Shown here: in pieces, positions 1 through 6,489 of the stretch
How the letters are laid out: each line of letters starts with the position of its first letter
How positions within the stretch are numbered: the first letter of the stretch is position 1
Assembly: GCA_045635565.1 (NCBI GenBank)
Contig: JAZTVX010000049.1
Coordinates: 1-10,412 of the forward strand
DNA from: RGIG4140 sp045635565
GTDB taxonomy: Bacteria; Pseudomonadota; Alphaproteobacteria; CAAHEQ01; UBA3637
Length of the DNA: 10,412 nucleotides
Direction of reading: 5' to 3'
The notes under the pieces: generated by a model
Told to the model about the DNA's origin: nothing
Databases searched by the model: none
The model's input: only the letters and a program-made list of their open reading frames with translations
Program-made: the position numbers and the translations under genes

Positions 1-2716
1 ACATGGTTACAGATGCTGTATCTATACCGATTTCATTATCAATGTCCGATGTACCAACTCGACATTCGCCACCGATTGTTTGCCATTCATCATCACCACA
101 TATCAACGCACACGCATACGTTTCATCATTTATTTGCATAATTCGACGATTTCCACAAGACAAACATAATTGTTTTGAATCCGTTTCATCGTTAATTTCA
201 ACAGCCGTTTCAATTGTACAGGCTGTACATCGATTATTTGATGCTAAAAACGTGACCGTTTGTTCACAACCGGCTTTCATACAATATGAATCCTTTTCAT
301 TATATTGACGCAAATCACCACAAGATTGACATTCTTCTTTTGTTGATTTATAACTGGCATCTGCCGTACAGGAACGACAAACCCAATCATTATCCCGATA
401 TAATTTACCGATACCTGCTGTATGATTTGGGAAATGTTCGGGATCGGGACTATCACTATTACAAACGCCATAAAAACCCGGTTGATACAAAAGACATTTA
501 CCATCAACATACATCCGATTGTCGCATGCCTGACAATCTTTTTGACTATCTACCTGCGTATAAAAACCATAATTCGGTCCATAATCACCACTTAAAGAGC
601 AACTGACACATTGTCCGTTATAGGCACGATACGTGTTTTTAGGACAAGTTGTTAACGAACAAAATCGCTTAACAGATCCATTATCCAGCGAGTATGTTTT
701 CGTATCAGTACTGCAATCAGCACACATTTTCATAAATTCCTGAGGTAAAGAGGTTGGATTTGCCGCAACAATGCTTGTCATTGTACCTAATTCGGAACAT
801 TTTTTACATACGCCTGTATCATACATTTGCATATAATCTGAACCACAATCAAACAGGCAATAATTCTTTCCTTGCCATGTCATAACCCATCGTTTTGTCA
901 CATTGGTATATCCTTGTTCTTCTTGTGGGACATTGCATTTTGTACATCCCGAAGCATCATCATTTGTTATAATAACAGGTTTTTGCTCACTACATGGATA
1001 GCATGTTTTATTTTCATCCATAAAATAACCGGTCGGGCACACGTCCATATCCAATACACATTTTCCATCTGCATATTTTCTGTTAGGATATCCACGTTCA
1101 TCTTTACAAACACGACACATGGCTTCCAACTGAGCCGTATAACTACCAATCCCTACCAAATCGACGATTTCGGGAGTGGAACATGGGTAACAAGTCCCAA
1201 AAGCACTCAAAAATTCATTTTTTTGACATGTTAAAGAACAAAACGGTTTACCCCCTGAAACATAAATCTGTTTTCCGGAACAATTTTGCGTACATTCATT
1301 TTGCCATGACTTTTTTAATTCATCAGACAAAGTTGTATTGTATAAAGGCGTATAATTATCATGACATTTTGACCAATTACCACTAAAACAGTCCGTATTA
1401 TTAACTTTATTCAAATGACATTTACGACAAATACCACCGGATTTATGATACCCTGTCGGACATTCTTTCAAAACACATTTCCCATCATGTACCACCCGAT
1501 TACCACAAGCATTACAAAGCATTTTTGCTTGTGCATCGTTTGGCATGGTCAAAGCAGACCACTGACCGTATGTTTCCAAATCCGTTTGAACGTGAATTGA
1601 ACCCGGATTTTGAATCTTTTCATGTGTTCCGAAACATGGTAAACAACCATATTGTGTCGTTAAAAATTCTTTTCCTCGAATACAGGTTGTTGCACAATAT
1701 GTAACTTGATTATCCCCTTCTCCAACTTCTGCTATGCGTTTTTCATTGCCACAAGCCTGACACATATCAATTCCACTGTGTGTATCTTTGATTGCAATAT
1801 GACCGACCGTTTTTTGGAAAATACCATTATTATCAGAAGTATTTTGCAAAATCATATTGGCTTGAAAATCACAACTGACACATGACCCGTTCGCTGCCCG
1901 ATATTCTTTGCCATATCGGTCCCCCTCACCACAGGCTTTGGGAATATCAACACATTTGTGGTTTGTTAAATCACAGATTTGATTTTCACTCGGACAATCT
2001 TTATTCGTTAAACATTCCACACAAACACCCGTGCCATCATTATCAAAACAATGTGGGTTTGCTGTTCCTGTACAACTGTTTTTACAAATCATTTTATCAG
2101 CATCACATGTTGCCGTTCCACAGAGGCTGGTACAATCGGCATCTTCAACGCATGGGTCACCACTTTGTCCTGTACCTGCTTCATTGTTTTCCGAATCTAA
2201 AAATGATGTAAAAACAAGTGTATTATCCGTTTCATCTTCCCCACAAATGGAGGCAGAACCTGTATATTTAACGAAATCCCCGTTCCCTTGGGCAACCTGT
2301 ACAAATTGTATGCCTTTTACAACACCGTTTAAGTTCATGTTCACAATATTTTTACACACACGGGAAGAAACACCCTCAACATATGTTTTAAAAGCCACAT
2401 CGGGGTGTGATGTCATATAAATCGGGTACCCTGTACCTGTCATATCCGGAAATTCATCAAAATCCGTTCCGTCTTCACTCGGTTCAGGCAAAGGCATTTC
2501 CTGATATTTATGCCAGATATCATTCGCACGCAGGTTCACTTCATACACAATATCGTTTGCCCGATATTTATCCATAGCAAAAGAATACCCATAAATCCCA
2601 CCGGCTGATAAGACCCCCATCACAGCCAAAACACCAAGGATTTCAACCATACTACGACCGGATTCTTGAGTGTTTTTGTTCAAAAAACGATGTAAAAAAG
2701 GCAATTTGCGAATCAT
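1..2716 (-). CDS. giant cysteine-rich prepilin-like surface protein (5' part, runs off left edge)
   Basis: The minus strand is open from the ATG at 2714-2716 to the window edge, about 905 codons without a stop; the C-terminus is missing. The start is set by an AACGGAGG ribosome site just upstream. Residues 1-20 are a basic leader ending in Gly20, followed by RSMVEILGVLAVMGVLSAGG: a prepilin-like signal with cleavage expected after Gly20, Glu at +5 and a hydrophobic helix. Residue +1 is Arg, which is unusual. Residues about 40-195 form a pilin-like globular part. After about residue 200 the protein is cysteine-rich (about 70 Cys in the visible part), with CxxC pairs and recurring units of the form MC-x2-CGN-R...GKCV...CP-GY...C-x2-C, for example at C401/C404 and C534. 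This suggests a periplasmic or surface, disulfide-bonded, EGF-like stalk or adhesin. The exact function is unknown. Expression probably depends on the invertible element at 2762-2936. Confidence 0.85.
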   Translation of the reverse strand, partial: MIRKLPFLHRFLNKNTQESGRSMVEILGVLAVMGVLSAGGIYGYSFAMDKYRANDIVYEVNLRANDIWHKYQEMPLPEPSEDGTDFDEFPDMTGTGYPIYMTSHPDVAFKTYVEGVSSRVCKNIVNMNLNGVVKGIQFVQVAQGNGDFVKYTGSASICGEDETDNTLVFTSFLDSENNEAGTGQSGDPCVEDADCTSLCGTATCDADKMICKNSCTGTANPHCFDNDGTGVCVECLTNKDCPSENQICDLTNHKCVDIPKACGEGDRYGKEYRAANGSCVSCDFQANMILQNTSDNNGIFQKTVGHIAIKDTHSGIDMCQACGNEKRIAEVGEGDNQVTYCATTCIRGKEFLTTQYGCLPCFGTHEKIQNPGSIHVQTDLETYGQWSALTMPNDAQAKMLCNACGNRVVHDGKCVLKECPTGYHKSGGICRKCHLNKVNNTDCFSGNWSKCHDNYTPLYNTTLSDELKKSWQNECTQNCSGKQIYVSGGKPFCSLTCQKNEFLSAFGTCYPCSTPEIVDLVGIGSYTAQLEAMCRVCKDERGYPNRKYADGKCVLDMDVCPTGYFMDENKTCYPCSEQKPVIITNDDASGCTKCNVPQEEQGYTNVTKRWVMTWQGKNYCLFDCGSDYMQMYDTGVCKKCSELGTMTSIVAANPTSLPQEFMKMCADCSTDTKTYSLDNGSVKRFCSLTTCPKNTYRAYNGQCVSCSLSGDYGPNYGFYTQVDSQKDCQACDNRMYVDGKCLLYQPGFYGVCNSDSPDPEHFPNHTAGIGKLYRDNDWVCRSCTADASYKSTKEECQSCGDLRQYNEKDSYCMKAGCEQTVTFLASNNRCTACTIETAVEINDETDSKQLCLSCGNRRIMQINDETYACALICGDDEWQTIGGECRVGTSDIDNEIGIDTASVTM

Positions 2717-2761
2717 AAAACCTCCGTTAAAATAATCTCAAAAAATCAAAACCTTCTCTTA

Positions 2762-2788
2762 AAAAAACGTGTCAAAAAAAGGTACGTT
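2762..2788 (+). repeat. inverted repeat arm L1 (gene-proximal)
   Basis: This arm contains CGTGTCAAAAAAAGGTACGT and is the perfect reverse complement of 2910-2936. Just inside the arm the sequence continues TTTTTTGACGC, so GTGTC-A7 and T7-GACGC form a dyad around the GTAC core. This looks like paired half-sites for a site-specific recombinase. Confidence 0.85.
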
Positions 2789-2871
2789 TTTTTGACGCTT
2801 TTTTTTGATGAACGGAGTGTGTTGCTACGGAAGTAAAAAAAACATAAAAATCAGATGATTACATTTTTTAG

Positions 2872-2900
2872 TTGACAAGAGGTATTTCGCATAATAGTAT
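2872..2900 (+). promoter_or_regulatory. promoter inside left inverton, facing away from the prepilin-like gene
   Basis: The -35 box TTGACA (2872-2877) is a perfect consensus. A 17-bp spacer leads to the -10 box TAGTAT (2895-2900). Transcription would start near 2907 and run right, where the only gene (3165-3794) is on the opposite strand. About 67 bp around this promoter are identical to the right-hand element apart from one base. A dyad, AATCAGATGATT (2849-2860), sits upstream of the -35 box and is also conserved; it could be a regulator site. Confidence 0.75.
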
Positions 2901-2909
2901 GGGAAAAAT

Positions 2910-2936
2910 AACGTACCTTTTTTTGACACGTTTTTT
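2910..2936 (-). repeat. inverted repeat arm L2 (promoter-proximal)
   Basis: This arm is the perfect 27-bp reverse complement of 2762-2788, ending in GACACG and a T-run on the plus strand. The promoter -10 box ends 9 bp before it. The inner flank here is GGGAAAAAT, so the second half-site of the dyad is weaker than at arm L1. Confidence 0.85.
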
Positions 2937-3164
2937 ATTGAGAATGTATTGATTTTTAAGCCTTATTTTTGAATAGGTTTTAGCATTTTTTAAAAGCCTT
3001 TTTTTTAAAATTTTTAAGGGTGTTTTGTCGCAAAGATAAGCTGTTTTCTATTTTCAAATATTATGTACAGATTGTTTTACGATGGTATTATTTACAAAGA
3101 TGAAAAGAAAAATAATCTGATAAATACAATTTTTTGTTTTTGGTGCATATGAATGCTATCGTAT

Positions 3165-3794
3165 CTAGATTCTTCTCGTTCCGTTTTCAGTTAATAAATC
3201 AATGGCTCTTTCACGGTCTGCCGTTGTTGTAATGCGTTGAGCATTCTTTCTTAATGTTTTTAAACCGTTTCTAAATTCAACTTGATCCAGATGACCATCA
3301 TTATTTTTATCCAATGAGTCGTGTATTTTTTCCCATTCTTTTTCTGACAATCGTCCTAAAACATCTTCCATTACATCTCGACAATCATTTTCATCGGCTT
3401 TGCGCGCTTGGTTAATGATAAATCCCCGAGTTCCACTCATACATGCTTGTACTGCTAACTCTGCCAATTTCCCCCCTGATGCATAAGTAACATCATCACT
3501 CACTTCATTTGTGATTCGGGCGGTCTTTTCATATGCTCCCATGCGTACATCAGTTAGAATATCGTATTCGTCACCATATCCTGTTGCCGTTGCAATACCT
3601 TTAGCATATTCACCTTGAGAAACATGCTTGGCACCATCAATACCATCATCCCATTTCTTAACAAAGTAAGAAATGCCCGGAATACAACTTAAAACAAGTT
3701 TAACGAAACCAAAAACCTTCGACCAAAGTGGTTTAGGAGTCGTTGATTGTTCTTCTTGTCTATCATTACCACATGCTGTTGTTTGAGAAACCAT
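3165..3794 (-). CDS. unknown protein with one EF-hand motif
   Basis: This is a 209-residue protein I do not recognise as a family. I chose the ATG at 3792-3794 because AGGAGG lies just upstream. A longer frame from a GTG at 3827 would start upstream of the -10 box of the likely promoter. Residues 24-47 contain a hydrophobic stretch with LWSKVFGFVKLVLS and a following IPGISYFV, possibly membrane-associated but not a standard signal peptide. A canonical 12-residue EF-hand loop occupies residues 162-173 (D162, N164, D166, H168, D170, E173), suggesting calcium binding. Only one EF-hand is evident. The gene stands alone beside the left inverton and its role is unknown; a link to the surface protein is speculation. 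The OFF-facing inverton promoter would run antisense into its 3' end, with no strong terminator seen between. Confidence 0.75.
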   Translation of the reverse strand: MVSQTTACGNDRQEEQSTTPKPLWSKVFGFVKLVLSCIPGISYFVKKWDDGIDGAKHVSQGEYAKGIATATGYGDEYDILTDVRMGAYEKTARITNEVSDDVTYASGGKLAELAVQACMSGTRGFIINQARKADENDCRDVMEDVLGRLSEKEWEKIHDSLDKNNDGHLDQVEFRNGLKTLRKNAQRITTTADRERAIDLLTENGTRRI

Positions 3795-3818
3795 CACTCC
3801 TCCTGTGTTAACAGTGTC

Positions 3819-3847
3819 ATTATACACTATTTTTTGACAAAAAGCAA
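3819..3847 (-). promoter_or_regulatory. promoter of the EF-hand gene
   Basis: On the minus strand TTGCTT (3842-3847), a 17-bp spacer and a perfect TATAAT (3819-3824) precede the ATG at 3794. The predicted leader is about 18 nt and includes the AGGAGG site. Confidence 0.65.
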
Positions 3848-3917
3848 TTTTTTAATGTGGAAAATCGTTTTATCTGACAAAAGGGATGGATACGACGAAT
3901 AAGATGGACAAACATTG

Positions 3918-3946
3918 TTGACTTTTTAAAACGCCTTTGTTACATT
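3918..3946 (+). promoter_or_regulatory. promoter of the glycosyltransferase gene
   Basis: TTGACT (3918-3923), a 17-bp spacer and TACATT (3941-3946) lie just ahead of an AAAGGAG ribosome site and the ATG at 3966. The leader would be only about a dozen nucleotides. The -35 box is good and the -10 box moderate. Confidence 0.55.
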
Positions 3947-3965
3947 TGAATATAAAGGAGATAAT

Positions 3966-5306
3966 ATGAAAGGTATCTATCCCGTCGATTATTTACATAA
4001 TCCGAATCCGTTTCCCGACAAAACGATTGAACAGATTTGGGATGATTTGGATAAATACAGTTTTGAAGAATTATACCAACTGCCCCAATTTCATGAATCT
4101 ATTCGGTTAATGGTTCCACTACCACCATTGACGTATCGGGGTAAATTCATTAAGGGGTTTTGTTTTACACAAGGGGCAGATATTTTGTTTGATAGATTCC
4201 CTAATTTAAAAAAGTTATTTATCGTTTGTGCTAATTCGATGTGTTTTTCCTATCCGTGGGCTCATCAAGCAGATTGTTTTTTTACCTGTTACCAAAATCC
4301 CGAACGGGAAGCTTATATGAAACAAAAATATCCCGATATTAAAGATGTGATTTGTTTGCCGATGCAAGATGCTGATTATACCAACGAAAAAATCATGACC
4401 CCATGGTTAGGCGGTATGCCGAAAACGATTGATATTTTCTGTGTTTCAACGGCTTTCCCTGTCAAAAACTTACCATTGTTTGCACAGTCATTGAAAATAT
4501 ACGAACAAAAATATCATCGTCGGTTACGGGTTGTTTGTTCTATCGGCAACAAAGATGCCGTTAAACGACCGGATGGTTCATTAGATTACAGCAATATCAA
4601 TGAATATGACCAAACCGAATTACGTAAATTAGATGAAATTTTGGGTGATACTAAATCATATATTGATTTACGGCCATATATTGACTATCATGATTTACCG
4701 AAATATTTTACCATTGCCCGTTGTGGGGTTTTGGCATCTTTGGTGGAGGGAAAAAACCGTTTTTTAAGTGAAGGTATGTGTTGTGACATGCCTGTCATTG
4801 TTTTTCGGGATTTTAATCGGTTTTGTCGGGGAACATCGCCTGCATTCCCCGAAAACTGTGGTGAATACGTCCCCGAATTTACAGCGGAGTCATTAGCAGA
4901 CACCATTCATTATGTGTTGATGAATCCAACAAAATACAGCCCTCGTGAAAATTATCTCAAACAATACGGTCGGGTTAATTTTATCAAAAAAATCATGAAT
5001 GAGATTCCATATTATCGGGATAACATACCATGTTTTGCTGATGGTAATTTGGTCGAAAATAACTGGATTAACAAAGCCTGTCGTCGAAATTATCGGATGG
5101 ATTATGAAGCATTTTTATACGATGCTAATCATACGTTGTCCAATATTGCAGGTTTAACCAATATTTTGAAAACAATACACGCTTATGCGGATAAGCATCA
5201 TATTTTGTTGCATGATACACAAGCAGAAGCCATCAAACAACCAACTCATCCGTTATCTTTCCTGAAACGGTTACAACGCAAAATCAAAATATTGAAAAAT
5301 AAATAA
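3966..5306 (+). CDS. GT-B fold (GT4-like) glycosyltransferase
   Basis: A 446-residue protein; start supported by AAAGGAG seven bases upstream of the ATG. The C-terminal half has hallmarks of retaining GT-B enzymes: a strand and helix entry resembling 'VSxxxPxKNL' (CVSTAFPVKNLPLFAQSL), then the nucleotide-sugar motif E-x7-E at Glu261 and Glu269 within SLVEGKNRFLSEGMCCDMPV. Such enzymes transfer a sugar from an activated donor, usually to cell-surface glycans, and act at the cytoplasmic membrane face. No membrane segment is visible; the C-terminal tail is basic (KRLQRKIKILKNK), which could aid membrane binding. Donor and acceptor cannot be told from sequence. It is a single-gene unit, convergent with the SH3 gene and separated from it by only 9 bp. 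Confidence 0.75.
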   Translation: MKGIYPVDYLHNPNPFPDKTIEQIWDDLDKYSFEELYQLPQFHESIRLMVPLPPLTYRGKFIKGFCFTQGADILFDRFPNLKKLFIVCANSMCFSYPWAHQADCFFTCYQNPEREAYMKQKYPDIKDVICLPMQDADYTNEKIMTPWLGGMPKTIDIFCVSTAFPVKNLPLFAQSLKIYEQKYHRRLRVVCSIGNKDAVKRPDGSLDYSNINEYDQTELRKLDEILGDTKSYIDLRPYIDYHDLPKYFTIARCGVLASLVEGKNRFLSEGMCCDMPVIVFRDFNRFCRGTSPAFPENCGEYVPEFTAESLADTIHYVLMNPTKYSPRENYLKQYGRVNFIKKIMNEIPYYRDNIPCFADGNLVENNWINKACRRNYRMDYEAFLYDANHTLSNIAGLTNILKTIHAYADKHHILLHDTQAEAIKQPTHPLSFLKRLQRKIKILKNK

Positions 5307-5315
5307 CTGATATCC

Positions 5316-5810
5316 TTATCGAATTGTTTCGTGAGGATAAATTCCGTAGAATAACTTGCGTTCCATCCAACCTTTGTATTTTTTATCGTCAACGGAAAAA
5401 GACACCTGACAAAATAATTGTCGGGGAGGACATTCTTCCAATTTTGCCAGAGACCCTTTTTGAATATGAGCAACCTTTGTTGATTGGATATCGGGTTTTT
5501 TATATAACGTCCCATTTTGTGTAACAATGACATATCGTACACCACTTAACATACGACGGTGAACCCAACCGACCGTTCCGTCCACTTCCCGAATTCGTCG
5601 CCATAGTTCATATTCTTCAATAACTTCTACCGGATAATTCTGAACTTTATATACAAATTTAATCGGATAACGTTCGGCCGGACCGGTTCGCATATTGATT
5701 TCACTACGGCGAAACGATACAAACCGAGGCACACTCAATTCCTGAGCCTGCCCCGAACATGTCATTGTCAGACAAATAAAAGCCATTAAAAAAAAGACTT
5801 TTTTAAACAC
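5316..5810 (-). CDS. secreted SH3-domain protein
   Basis: A 164-residue protein starting at a GTG (5808-5810). A signal peptide spans about residues 1-22 (MFKKVFFLMAFICL core, likely cleavage after GQA). The mature part carries a bacterial SH3 domain of the PF06347-like type: residues about 36-90 with NMRTGPAERYPI, PVEVIEEYELWRRIRE and a GWVHRRMLSG ending, followed by a second SH3-like half (about 91-155) ending in GWMERKLF. Such proteins are periplasmic and are thought to bind cell-wall peptides; a precise role is unknown. The gene overlaps the upstream dUTPase-like gene by 8 bp (GTGTTTAA serves both start and stop), so the two are translationally coupled and share the promoter near 6376-6404. 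Confidence 0.85.
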   Translation of the reverse strand: MFKKVFFLMAFICLTMTCSGQAQELSVPRFVSFRRSEINMRTGPAERYPIKFVYKVQNYPVEVIEEYELWRRIREVDGTVGWVHRRMLSGVRYVIVTQNGTLYKKPDIQSTKVAHIQKGSLAKLEECPPRQLFCQVSFSVDDKKYKGWMERKLFYGIYPHETIR

Positions 5811-6348
5811 GGTCTGCTGCCTTTACCCTTTCACGAACGCTTTTCACTTCCCGTTTACCGGCAGGTTTCTTGTCTTGTTCCGGTTTGGCTTCTTCGGAAC
5901 TTCCCGAATCATTGAACGTGAATGATGCCAATTCGTCGGTTGTCATTGTCTTATCTTGAATTTCATTCCATGTGACTTGATAAACGGGCGTAATCAATAA
6001 CTGGGCAATGGCATCACCCCGACGCACAATCAATTGCCGACGGGAAGCATTTTGTACCAAAACATACAATGCTCCTCGGTCAGCCGGATTTACGATTTGC
6101 GGACCATCTAATACTATCAAACCCATATCACGGGCAACATCCGGTAACGAAACAATCTGCCCACATAATCCGTCCGGAATACCGATACCAAAACCGATGG
6201 GAATTAACCCCCGTTCTTGAGGGTCTAACTTCAAAACGCTGGGGATAGCCGCTTTTAACACCAAACCAACATGGTGTTTTGAGGCATAAGACGGTAATGG
6301 AAAATCAACACCGTCAGAGGTTCGAATAATATGTAATTTTGGTATCAT
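5803..6348 (-). CDS. dUTPase-fold protein, probably non-catalytic
   Basis: A 181-residue protein with an AGGA ribosome site before its ATG. It aligns along its length with bacterial dUTPase (Dut, dUTP to dUMP plus pyrophosphate): FPLPSYAS at residues 16-23, a GLIPIGFGIGIP strand (47-58), and GDAIAQLLI (motif IV, 111-119). The catalytic parts are altered compared with E. coli Dut as I recall it: the motif I AGLDL becomes VGLVL (Asp to Val29), the PRSG motif becomes PDVA with a two-residue loss, and the catalytic Asp of the IDSDY motif III reads Asn87 (VNPAD). The glycine-rich C-terminal arm is missing and is replaced by a charged tail rich in Glu, Lys and Arg (about 149-181). It may therefore be a structural or regulatory dUTPase relative. 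A symbol of dut would be misleading. It is the first gene of a two-gene unit with the SH3 protein. Confidence 0.75.
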   Translation of the reverse strand: MIPKLHIIRTSDGVDFPLPSYASKHHVGLVLKAAIPSVLKLDPQERGLIPIGFGIGIPDGLCGQIVSLPDVARDMGLIVLDGPQIVNPADRGALYVLVQNASRRQLIVRRGDAIAQLLITPVYQVTWNEIQDKTMTTDELASFTFNDSGSSEEAKPEQDKKPAGKREVKSVRERVKAADRV

Positions 6349-6375
6349 TTTTTATCCTGAAGGCTTTTTTTTGTC

Positions 6376-6404
6376 ATATTGGCAAATATCAGTTGAAATG
6401 TCAA
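6376..6404 (-). promoter_or_regulatory. promoter of the dUTPase-like/SH3 operon
   Basis: On the minus strand a perfect TTGACA (6399-6404), a 17-bp spacer and a weak CAATAT (6376-6381) precede the ATG at 6348 by about 21 nt of leader. Confidence 0.55.
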
Positions 6405-6438
6405 GGTTATTTTTCATTTATCACGGATTGCTTCTGTC

Positions 6439-6471
6439 AAAAAAAAGACTGCCGATAAAATCGACAGTCTT
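6439..6471 (-). terminator. intrinsic terminator of the TerC-family gene
   Basis: Read on the minus strand, AAGACTGTCGA pairs with TCGGCAGTCTT (one mismatched pair) around a TTTA loop and is followed by a run of T. It begins 18 bp after the stop of the TerC gene and lies before the promoter of the next minus-strand unit, separating the two. Confidence 0.85.
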
Positions 6472-6489
6472 GTTAATATAAAAATTTGT

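Larger units (their letters stand above)
2762..2936. promoter_or_regulatory. putative invertible promoter element (inverton), left copy, OFF orientation
   Basis: A 175-bp segment is bounded by a perfect 27-bp inverted repeat (2762-2788 and 2910-2936) and holds a sigma70-type promoter at 2872-2900 that points right, away from the prepilin-like gene starting at 2716. If the segment flipped, the -10 box would lie at about 2798-2803 on the minus strand, giving a leader of about 75 nt before the ATG. The right-hand element at 9492-9666 has exactly the same length and the same offset to its gene (220 bp from outer repeat end to ATG). This arrangement matches known intergenic invertons in gut bacteria. 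Inversion itself is inferred, and no recombinase gene is seen in the window. Confidence 0.75.
2716..2990 (-). repeat. inverted duplication of the upstream region, left copy
   Basis: Read on the minus strand, this stretch aligns without net gaps from the outer repeat end (2936) to the ATG (2716) with 9492-9712 on the plus strand. Weaker similarity reaches to about 2990 (right copy about 9440). The match continues into the first 200 codons of both genes. The 448-bp gene-free stretch 2717-3164 therefore holds the ribosome site, the inverton and duplicated flank; from about 3000 to 3164 I see only AT-rich DNA with no clear signal. Confidence 0.85.

Noticed and set aside
3..2420. Several plus-strand open frames of 60-130 codons across the left end
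   Set aside because: They lie antisense to the continuous 905-codon cysteine-rich frame, have no ribosome sites and have low-complexity His/Tyr/Ile-rich translations.
2762..2936. The inverted repeat as an ordinary transcription terminator hairpin
   Set aside because: The 121-bp spacer, the enclosed promoter and the duplicated copy at the same offset from a second gene fit an invertible element better.
3795..3827. GTG start at 3827 giving a longer EF-hand protein
   Set aside because: It lies upstream of the TATAAT box of the likely promoter, while the ATG at 3794 has an AGGAGG site.
5307..5345. Possible terminator between the convergent glycosyltransferase and SH3 genes
   Set aside because: Only a weak TATCC/GGATA pairing with a long loop and no T-run is seen.
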